Of a stretch of 64,000 nt of DNA, positions 57,734-64,000 are shown piece after piece. Source of the DNA: Nesterenkonia halotolerans (lineage in GTDB: Bacteria; Actinomycetota; Actinomycetes; Actinomycetales; Micrococcaceae); the NCBI RefSeq assembly GCF_014874065.1, contig NZ_JADBEE010000001.1, positions 930,001 through 994,000 of the forward strand, in the 5' to 3' direction. The position numbers and the translations under genes are program-made. Position 1 is the first letter of the stretch; each line of letters begins with the position of its first letter. Below the pieces are notes generated by a model. The model was not told where the DNA came from and did no database searches. It saw only the letters and a program-made list of their open reading frames with translations.

Positions 57734-58711
57734 TCAGGGAGCGGCCAGCGTGGCGTCGGAGACGATGTCGATCCGCCAGCCGGTGAGCTTCGCGGCAAGC
57801 CGGGCGTTCTGCCCCTCTTTCCCGATGGCCAGCGAGAGCTGATAGTCCGGGACGACCACGCGGGCGCTGCGGGTGGCCTCGTCCAGGATCGTCACCGATT
57901 TCACCTTAGAAGGCGACAGCGAGTGGGCGATGAACTCGGCGGCGTCGTCGGAGTGATCGATGATGTCGATCTTCTCGTCGTTGAGCTCGGTCATCACCGC
58001 GCGGACGCGGGAGCCCATGGAGCCGATGCAGGCACCCTTGGCGTTGATGCCCGACTGGTGGGCACGGACCGCGATCTTGGTGCGGTGCCCGGCCTCGCGG
58101 GCGATGGCGGTGATCTCCACGCTGCCGTCGGCGATCTCCGGGACCTCGTGCTCGAAGAGCTTCTTCACCAGGCCCGGGTGGGAGCGGGACAGTGTGATGG
58201 AGGGGCCGCGCATGCCGCGGTGGACGTCGACGACGAAGGCGCGGAGCCGCCGGCCGTGGATGTACTCCTCGCCGGGGACGTGCTCCTGCGGGGGAAGCAG
58301 CGCCTCGACGCTGCCCAGATCCACCTGGATCATGTTCGGGTTGCGACCCTGCTGGATGGTGCCGGAGATCAGCTCACCCTCGCGGCCGCGGAACTCACCC
58401 AGGACCTGATCGTCCTCGGCGTCGCGGATGCGCTGCATGATGACCTGGCGCGCCGTGGAGGCGGCCACGCGGCCGAAGTCGCGGGGAGTGTCGTCGAACT
58501 CGCCGATGACCGTGCCGTCCTCGTCGCGCTCCTTGGCCCAGACCGTGACGTGACCCGTGGACTGATCGATCTCTGCCCGAGCGTGCTGCAGCGCACCGGG
58601 TGATTTGTGATAAGCCAACACCAGCGCCTGCTCAATGGCGGGAATCAGCCGCTCCAGCGGGATCTCTCGCTCTTTGACGAGCATGCGCAGTGCGCTCATA
58701 TCGATATCCAC
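57734..58711 (-). CDS. nusA: Transcription termination/antitermination protein NusA
   Basis: 325 residues. The N-terminal RNAP-binding domain is followed by S1 and two KH domains (ACIGSMGSRVRAVMTEL; IGKEGQNARLAAKLTGWRIDI). It lacks the acidic repeats of proteobacterial NusA, as usual in Actinobacteria. It is 24 bases after rimP. Confidence 0.96.
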   Translation of the reverse strand: MDIDMSALRMLVKEREIPLERLIPAIEQALVLAYHKSPGALQHARAEIDQSTGHVTVWAKERDEDGTVIGEFDDTPRDFGRVAASTARQVIMQRIRDAEDDQVLGEFRGREGELISGTIQQGRNPNMIQVDLGSVEALLPPQEHVPGEEYIHGRRLRAFVVDVHRGMRGPSITLSRSHPGLVKKLFEHEVPEIADGSVEITAIAREAGHRTKIAVRAHQSGINAKGACIGSMGSRVRAVMTELNDEKIDIIDHSDDAAEFIAHSLSPSKVKSVTILDEATRSARVVVPDYQLSLAIGKEGQNARLAAKLTGWRIDIVSDATLAAP

Positions 58712-58735
58712 TTGTGCCTCCGGTTATGCCAGTAT

Positions 58736-59281
58736 CTACTCCGTGTGGGAAAACTCTACCTGCACTCGCGCCTGGGTGATCGACGCGAAACCGATCTCGG
58801 CGGGATCCGCGTACTTCACCGGCATGCCCTTCTTGGGTGCGGGCTTCTGCTCGGCCACCGTGATGGAGTCGTCGTGAACCGCAGTGAGCCGGGCCAGAAT
58901 CGGGCTGCCTCCGGTCGGGGTGATCTCCAGCAGCCGACCCAGGTTGCGCTCGAAGTGCCGGGGCTCGGTGAGCGGCCGGGTCGCACCCGGGGTGGAGACC
59001 TCCAGCTCGTAGCTGTCGAGCTCGGGGAGCACGTCCTCCTCGTCCAACCGCGCGGAGATCGCCTGGGACAGGGCGGCGACCGTGTCCAGGTCCACCTGGT
59101 CGGTGCCCGAGGGCTGGTCCACCGAGACCTTCAGCGTGGTGGTCCCGCCGCTGGGGCTGAGCTCGAGCTCCTCCAGGTAGAGGCCCTGGTCGGTGACCGT
59201 GGGGATGATCAGCTCGGCGATCTTCGCGGTGCGGGCATCTGTGAAGCGCTGCGCTCCGGTGGGGCGTGGGGCGATGGCCAT
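58736..59281 (-). CDS. rimP: Ribosome maturation factor RimP
   Basis: 181 residues. The N-terminal RimP domain is IIPTVTDQGLYLEELELS and LDTVAALSQAISARLDEED; ELEVSTPGATRPLTEPRHFERNLGR (split) is the hallmark. It is needed for 30S maturation. First gene of the rimP-nusA-ylxR-infB string; repeat copy B lies 56 bases upstream. Confidence 0.95.
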   Translation of the reverse strand: MAIAPRPTGAQRFTDARTAKIAELIIPTVTDQGLYLEELELSPSGGTTTLKVSVDQPSGTDQVDLDTVAALSQAISARLDEEDVLPELDSYELEVSTPGATRPLTEPRHFERNLGRLLEITPTGGSPILARLTAVHDDSITVAEQKPAPKKGMPVKYADPAEIGFASITQARVQVEFSHTE

Positions 59282-59336
59282 GACGGTCCTCTCAGTGGCG
59301 GGCGGTGCGTCTCCATTGTGCCTGAGACCTCCCTTC

Positions 59337-59411
59337 GCGTTTTACCTCCCCTTACGAGTTCTACCTGCCCGACGGTCGCCCTGGTAGAACGCGTCCGCGC
59401 CGGTAAAACGC
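59337..59411 (+). repeat. 75-bp palindromic repeat, copy B
   Basis: The arms GCGTTTTACC (59337-59346) and GGTAAAACGC (59402-59411) are perfectly complementary; inner TTCTACC and GGTAGAA also pair. It encodes the last ~23 codons and the TAA stop (59342) of the AbiEi/DUF559 gene. Confidence 0.88.
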
Positions 59412-60628
59412 TGGGAACAGGGGACGTCCGCCATGCTCAGCAGGCGTCGTAGGCGAGAAGGATCCTGCAGGTCGGCCCAGGTGAAACGCAGGACGGTCAG
59501 CCCGAGGGCGCGCAGCCCGTCCTCACGCTCCTTCTCTGCGATCACCACCTCCTCGGCGCTCCGGCCCGAGAGCGCCCTCGAGGTCCGGTACTTCATAAGC
59601 CCGTCGAACTCGCCGACAACTCCCGGGCCCTCCCAGAAGAAGTCGGTGATGCAGAACCGCCCGTTCGGCAGTTGAAACATGCGCTGCAGAATCGGGGCGG
59701 CGAATCCCAGTTCTGCGATGCGCACTCGCGCCCAGGACTCCCCCGCCGACTCCGCCCCACCGTCGGCGAAGTTCCATGCCGCGTCCCATCGCGCGCGACC
59801 TCGCGCCGATGCCACCTGACCCAACCAGGGCTCGACCAGGGAGAGCGGGCCCGCCGGATGCCGACGATCACCCACGCGGCCTGCCTTGTAGGCGTCGAGC
59901 ACCACCACCGCATCCGCAAAATCCAGCCTGGGCACGGTGTCGGCCAACACCAGACCCAGCGGCTCCACGCAGAGCTCACGCCCTGCGGAGCTCTCCGCGT
60001 CGAAGTTCTCCAGCCCCGGAAAGGGCTGCCGGAAGAGTGCCAGCTCATACCCAGGTTTCCATTCCTCTCCCAGTCCATCCCGCAACCGGTCCCGGAGGGC
60101 CCGCGGATACTGGTGATGACGGGTACCGATGGCGCGCAGCGCTGCGGGGCTCGGGGCGCCGCCGTCGTGCGCCTGCGTATGAGCCCGCAGGAGACGTTCG
60201 ATCGCGGTGGTGGAGGCTCGTCCGGTCAGCGCGGGCGCCGAGTGGAGGCCACTCTCCGAGTTGCGTGCGGTGCGCACAGTCACGGCATCGGGAGGGTGGA
60301 GCAGCCCGACACCATGCAGCGCCAGAGCAGTCGTCCGGCAGAAATGCGTCTGTGGTGCCAGCAGGTGCACGGCTGCTGCCGCAATCAGATGCCGGTCCCA
60401 GGGCGGTGACTCGAACCAGGTGGCGGGGTGGAGGTAAATGCCGCGGCGGATGCGCAACAGCTCTCCGGCATCGACCAGTGCGCTGAGCCTGCGCCCGATC
60501 TCCTCCACATCGCGGCCAGCTCCCGTTTCTATGCCGCGAGCAGCACCGGAGCTTTCCCAGAGGTCCCTGGCCCGGAGAAGTCGGCCGCGTGGCAGGGTGG
60601 CGGCAAGCGGGGCGAGGTGTGCAGTCAT
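59342..60628 (-). CDS. AbiEi-antitoxin-like / DUF559 (PD-(D/E)XK-like) protein
   Basis: 428 residues. The N-terminus (about 10-110) has a winged-helix plus AbiEi-type region (GELLRIRRGIYLHP, then HLLAPQTHFCRTTALALHG). The C-terminus (about 325-400) is DUF559/Vsr-like: CITDFFWEGPGVVGEFDG, then EKEREDGLRALGLTVLRFTWADL. The Asp/Glu residues of a PD-(D/E)XK nuclease are plausible in DFFWEG..GEFDG. No partner toxin is adjacent. It lies between repeat copies B and C and interrupts the conserved rimP-proS neighbourhood. Function unproven; nuclease or antitoxin. Confidence 0.85.
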   Translation of the reverse strand: MTAHLAPLAATLPRGRLLRARDLWESSGAARGIETGAGRDVEEIGRRLSALVDAGELLRIRRGIYLHPATWFESPPWDRHLIAAAAVHLLAPQTHFCRTTALALHGVGLLHPPDAVTVRTARNSESGLHSAPALTGRASTTAIERLLRAHTQAHDGGAPSPAALRAIGTRHHQYPRALRDRLRDGLGEEWKPGYELALFRQPFPGLENFDAESSAGRELCVEPLGLVLADTVPRLDFADAVVVLDAYKAGRVGDRRHPAGPLSLVEPWLGQVASARGRARWDAAWNFADGGAESAGESWARVRIAELGFAAPILQRMFQLPNGRFCITDFFWEGPGVVGEFDGLMKYRTSRALSGRSAEEVVIAEKEREDGLRALGLTVLRFTWADLQDPSRLRRLLSMADVPCSQRFTGADAFYQGDRRAGRTRKGR

Positions 60629-60701
60629 GGGAGAAGCCTGCTCCTGCGGCGGCCCTCCCCGAGTGAATTCGGCCGCACTGTGGATAACCCTCCCCGCCCC
60701 A

Positions 60702-60776
60702 GCGTTTTACCTCCCCTTCCGAGGAATACCGGGCGGACCGTCACCCCGGTAGAGCTCGCAAAGGGAGGTAAAACGC
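60702..60776 (+). repeat. 75-bp palindromic repeat, copy C
   Basis: The most regular copy: GCGTTTTACCTCCC (60702-60715) and GGGAGGTAAAACGC (60763-60776) form a perfect 14-bp stem, with inner TACCGGG / CCCGGTA. It lies in the divergent promoter region between the AbiEi/DUF559 gene and proS, so it is not a simple terminator. Confidence 0.9.
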
Positions 60777-60840
60777 CTAGGGACGGGTGCCCCTTAGACT
60801 TGGGCCGGTAGAAGATCCCTCACCGGAAACGAGAACACCT

Positions 60841-62664
60841 GTGCCGCTCCGCCTGTCCCACCTGTTCCTCCGCACGCTGCGCGACAACCCGGCCGACGCC
60901 GAGGTCGCCAGCCACCAGCTGCTGGTCCGCGCCGGCTACATCCGCCGCGCCGCGCCGGGCGTCTACACCTGGCTGCCGCTGGGGCTGACCGTGCTGCGGA
61001 AGATCGAGGAGATCGTCCGCGAGGAGATGCACCGGATCGGCGCCCAGGAGGTCCACTTCCCCGCACTGCTGCCCAAGGAGCCCTACGAGGCCACCGGCCG
61101 CTGGGACGACTACGGCGACGGCATCTTCCGGCTCAAGGACCGCAAAGAGGCGGACTACCTGCTCGCGCCCACCCATGAGGAGGTCTTCACCCTGCTGGTG
61201 AAGGACCTCTACAGCTCCTATAAGGACCTGCCGCTCTCGATCTACCAGATCCAGACCAAGTACCGCGACGAAGCACGCCCCCGGGCAGGCCTGCTCCGCG
61301 GACGCGAGTTCATCATGAAGGACTCCTACTCCTTCGCGCTCACCGAAGAGGACCAGCGCGCGGCCTACGACGACCACCGCGCGGCCTATCTGCGCATCTT
61401 CGACCGCCTGGGGCTGCCCGTGGTCCCTGTCAACGCCGTCTCCGGTGCGATGGGCGGCTCCGCCTCGGAGGAGTTCCTCTTCCCCTGCGACATCGGCGAG
61501 GACACCTTCGTCGAGTCCGACGGCGGCTTCCGCGCCAACGTCGAGGCCGTCACCACGCCGACGCCGGAGCCCATCGACCACACGAACCTGCCCGCCGCGC
61601 AGGTGCACCACACCCCCGGCACCGACACCATCGCCACCCTGGTCGACGCCGCGAACACCCACCAGCCCCGGGAAGACCGGGAATGGACCGCCGCGGACAC
61701 GTTGAAGAACGTGGTCGTCGCGGCCGTGCTGCCCGATGGTTCTCGGCGCATCGTGGTCCTGGGCGTGCCCGGCGACCGCGACGTGGACCTCAAGCGCGCG
61801 GAGGCCACCATCGGCGGAATCATCGGCGTCGGCGGCGAAGTGGCCCTGGAGGCGGCCAACGAGGCCGACCTGAAGAAGAACCCCGGACTGGTCCGCGGCT
61901 ACATCGGTCCCGGCCTGTCCCTGGACGCCCCCGTCCTCGGAGCTCAAGGCAGCACCGGGATCACCTACCTGGTGGATCCCCGTGTGGTGGCCGGCAGCAG
62001 CTGGATCACCGGCGCCAACGAGGCCGATCAGCACGTGTTCGGCCTGGTGGCCGGGCGCGACTTCGGCTGGGACGGGATCATCGAGGCCGTGGTCGTCCAA
62101 GAGGGCGATCCGGCCCCCGACGGCTCGGGCCCGCTGCGCACCCGTCGCGGCATCGAGATGGGACACATCTTCCACCTCGGCACCCGCTACGCCGAGGCGC
62201 TGGGCCTGCAAGTCCTCGACGTCAACGGCAAGCTCGCCACCGTCACCATGGGCTCCTACGGCTTCGGCGTCACCCGCGCGCTGGCCGCCATCGCCGAGGC
62301 CACGCATGACGAGAAAGGCCTGATCTGGCCCGCCGCCATCGCTCCGGCCGACGTGCACCTGGTCGCCACCGGCAAGGGTGACGAGGTCTACGCCGCCGCC
62401 GAGTCGCTGATCACCCAGCTCGAAGACGCCGGCCTCAGCGTGATCTACGACGATCGTCCGAAGGTCTCCCCCGGCGTGAAGTTCGGCGACGCCGAGCTGC
62501 TCGGAGTTCCGATGCTGGTCACCGTGGGCCGCGGTCTGAAGAACGGCACGATCGAGCTCAAGGATCGTCGCTCGGGCGAGTCTCATGAGGTCGCCGTGGA
62601 TGAAGCCGCAGCGGCGGTGCTCGAACACGTCAAGGGTCTGCAAAACCTCAAGGGCGCGCGCTGA
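60841..62664 (+). CDS. proS: Prolyl-tRNA synthetase
   Basis: 607 residues, bacterial type with the editing (INS) domain between motifs 2 and 3. Motif 2 is [20 protein letters not shown] (near residues 140-160), and motif 3 is [13 protein letters not shown]. An anticodon-binding domain ends the protein. It starts at GTG 60841 ([18 protein letters not shown] follows); an in-frame GTG 18 codons upstream gives a non-conserved extension. No T-box was seen in the 64 bases between repeat C and the start. Confidence 0.96.
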   Translation: MPLRLSHLFLRTLRDNPADAEVASHQLLVRAGYIRRAAPGVYTWLPLGLTVLRKIEEIVREEMHRIGAQEVHFPALLPKEPYEATGRWDDYGDGIFRLKDRKEADYLLAPTHEEVFTLLVKDLYSSYKDLPLSIYQIQTKYRDEARPRAGLLRGREFIMKDSYSFALTEEDQRAAYDDHRAAYLRIFDRLGLPVVPVNAVSGAMGGSASEEFLFPCDIGEDTFVESDGGFRANVEAVTTPTPEPIDHTNLPAAQVHHTPGTDTIATLVDAANTHQPREDREWTAADTLKNVVVAAVLPDGSRRIVVLGVPGDRDVDLKRAEATIGGIIGVGGEVALEAANEADLKKNPGLVRGYIGPGLSLDAPVLGAQGSTGITYLVDPRVVAGSSWITGANEADQHVFGLVAGRDFGWDGIIEAVVVQEGDPAPDGSGPLRTRRGIEMGHIFHLGTRYAEALGLQVLDVNGKLATVTMGSYGFGVTRALAAIAEATHDEKGLIWPAAIAPADVHLVATGKGDEVYAAAESLITQLEDAGLSVIYDDRPKVSPGVKFGDAELLGVPMLVTVGRGLKNGTIELKDRRSGESHEVAVDEAAAAVLEHVKGLQNLKGAR

Positions 62665-62723
62665 ACGAGGCCCTCGAGGCTGCCACTGATCTGCTGGTCG
62701 GGGGCAGCCTCGAGATCACCTGG

Positions 62724-63488
62724 GTGACCCTGCTGCTGCTCATCGCCGCAGGCTTCGCGGCCGGGTGGGTGGACGCCGTCGTCGGCGGGGGCGGTCTGCT
62801 ACAGCTGCCGGCGATGCTGATGATCCCGGGGATCACCCCGGTGCAGGCGCTGGCCACGAACAAGCTCGGCTCGATCTTCGGCACCACCACCTCAGCGATC
62901 ACCTACGCCCGGCGGGTGAAGCCGGCGATGGGCACGGCCCTTCCGATGGCTGTCGCCGCGCTGCTGGCAAGCTATTGCGGCGCCGTCGTCGCCGCCTCGC
63001 TGCCGGAGCGGATCATCCTGCCACTGATCCTGCTGGCGCTGATCGGCGTCGGCGTGTTCACCGCTGTCCGACCGCAGGTGGGCCAGCTGGAGAAGCTGCG
63101 ACACGTGGGCATGGGGCATCTGGCGCGCGCCGTCATGATCGGCATGATTCTGGGCTTCTACGACGGCGTGCTGGGTCCCGGCACCGGAACGTTCCTGGTC
63201 ATCGCCCTGGTCACCGTGCTGGGCTATAACTTCCTGAACTCCTCCGCGCAGGCCAAGGTGGTCAACGTGGCCACCAACCTGGGAGCGCTGCTCTACTTCG
63301 CGCCCGCCGGGCACGTGCTGCTGGGCCTGGGCCTGGTGCTCGGCGCCGCGAACATGGCCGGCGGCTACCTCGGAGCGCGGATGGCGATCGCCAAGGGCTC
63401 GAAGTTCATCCGGGTGGTGTTCCTGATCGTGGTCTTCGCCCTGGTGATCAAGCTGGGCTACGACGTCGCCGTCGACCTCTTCGGCTGA
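62724..63488 (+). CDS. TSUP (TauE/SafE) family permease
   Basis: 254 residues with about eight helices: GWVDAVVGGGGLLQLPAML in the first half and GFYDGVLGPGTGTFLVIAL in the second. It exports or imports small sulfur or organic anions; the substrate is unknown. The called GTG lacks a clear ribosome-binding site. The same frame is open to the proS stop and reads [20 protein letters not shown] after a CTG at 62661, so an earlier non-standard start overlapping proS is possible. Confidence 0.86.
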   Translation: MTLLLLIAAGFAAGWVDAVVGGGGLLQLPAMLMIPGITPVQALATNKLGSIFGTTTSAITYARRVKPAMGTALPMAVAALLASYCGAVVAASLPERIILPLILLALIGVGVFTAVRPQVGQLEKLRHVGMGHLARAVMIGMILGFYDGVLGPGTGTFLVIALVTVLGYNFLNSSAQAKVVNVATNLGALLYFAPAGHVLLGLGLVLGAANMAGGYLGARMAIAKGSKFIRVVFLIVVFALVIKLGYDVAVDLFG

Positions 63489-63515
63489 GCCCGCACCACC
63501 GCGACCCCGGCCCCC

Positions 63516-63590
63516 GCGTTTTACCCCCTCCTCCGAGGTCTACCGGCAAGACCGTCGCCGGGGTAAAGCACGCAAGGGGAGGTAAAACGC
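63516..63590 (+). repeat. 75-bp palindromic repeat, copy D
   Basis: GCGTTTTACC (63516-63525) pairs with GGTAAAACGC (63581-63590). Inner TCTACCGG and CCGGGGTAA are less regular. It lies between the convergent TSUP permease and the C-terminal part of the next gene. Confidence 0.88.
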
Positions 63591-63599
63591 CGAAAGGGG

Positions 63600-64000
63600 C
63601 TAGTCGAGGCTGGTCAGCAGGTCCGCCGCCTCTTCCTCCAGCTCGACGACGGCGACCTCCGCCTCCTCCTCGGACAGTGAGTCCTGCAGCGGGACCATCA
63701 CGGTGACGATGTGCGAGCCGGTGCGCAGCGTGACCGCCGCACTGTGCTCGTTCTCCCCCGCAGAGCTGATCCGCCGGGTGATCCCGTAGGCGGCGTCGGC
63801 GTCTGAGGAGAGGTCCACTCGATCGATCGAGGTCGAGGTCTCGACGGCGTCATCGGCGCTGCGCTGCGCGGTGTAGGAGTCACACTCATCCAAGCCATCC
63901 TGCTCGGCGGTGAAGTGGGAGTCCGCCGCGCGCCAGTCGGGGAAGGTGTAGATGACGGCCTGACGCTCGGCGGGAAGCTCCACGGTCACCGGTTCCGGCT
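63600..64000 (-). CDS. Exported or sensor-type protein, C-terminal part (cut by window edge)
   Basis: At least 129 residues; the frame is open to the right edge (PEP before VTVELPAERQ), so the true start is outside the window. The sequence (AVIYTFPDWRAADSHFTAEQDGLDECDSYT, split; then GENEHSAAVTLRTGSHIVTVMV) resembles the extracellular sensor-like domains of actinobacterial lipoproteins. The C-terminus is acidic and Leu-rich. Function unknown. Confidence 0.65.
   Translation of the reverse strand, partial: PEPVTVELPAERQAVIYTFPDWRAADSHFTAEQDGLDECDSYTAQRSADDAVETSTSIDRVDLSSDADAAYGITRRISSAGENEHSAAVTLRTGSHIVTVMVPLQDSLSEEEAEVAVVELEEEAADLLTSLD

Noticed and set aside
60820..62643. A 607-codon open frame antisense to proS
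   Set aside because: Complementary shadow of proS; the composition (Gly/His/Asp/Val-rich) is typical of antisense frames.

Overview
The window is high-G+C actinobacterial chromosome, most likely from a member of the Micrococcales (Micrococcaceae-like). The main support is the order pnp, rpsO, ribF, truB, rbfA, infB, ylxR, nusA, rimP, proS in the last third. A mycothiol-type DinB/TIGR03085 protein, a Pol-PE-Lig LigD and GTG/TTG starts with stop/start overlaps agree with this. No rRNA, tRNA, integrase, insertion sequence or CRISPR array was recognised.

Layout. 1-6854: a carbohydrate operon with the last two permeases of a sugar ABC importer, a GH127 beta-L-arabinofuranosidase-type hydrolase, an FGGY kinase, a ThuA-domain protein and a Gfo/Idh/MocA dehydrogenase. 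6917-9944: LigD and a PNPOx-fold stress protein. 9998-12152: an AT-richer two-gene block (MazG-like pyrophosphohydrolase plus a GIY-YIG/DUF2075 helicase) that looks acquired. 12305-14162: a DUF2975/HTH pair with a probably leaderless promoter, then a flavoprotein. 14141-21290: a peptide-type ABC importer behind an NtaA/SnaA-type flavin monooxygenase, headed by a SAM-type riboswitch. 21359-31507: an unbroken chain of overlapping minus-strand genes. It holds PPK2, a PH-like membrane protein, DUF6361, a phospholipase-D-type protein, a large SF2 helicase broken by one frameshift, an EEP nuclease, a lipoprotein and a hypothetical protein. The four middle functions look like an undescribed DNA-processing or defence module.

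31720-39459: assorted housekeeping genes (TspO, glutaredoxin-like, TIGR01777 epimerase, HNH nuclease, RecQ-like helicase, FAD/Rieske oxidoreductase). 39476-43826: ribokinase and a persulfide-response operon (CstR-like repressor, TSUP exporter, rhodanese/DUF2892, MBL/double-rhodanese) under two perfect 16-bp palindromic operators. 44095-46607: an MFS transporter and a frameshifted ltrA. 46854-62664: the translation/RNA core. 62724-64000: a TSUP permease and the C-terminal part of an exported or sensor-type protein.

Four copies of a 75-bp palindromic element lie in the last 15 kb. Two flank a gene for an AbiEi/DUF559 (PD-(D/E)XK-like) protein, and two supply the 3' ends of genes. This element, the DUF6361 operon, the riboswitch and the CstR operators are the most rewarding points to follow up.
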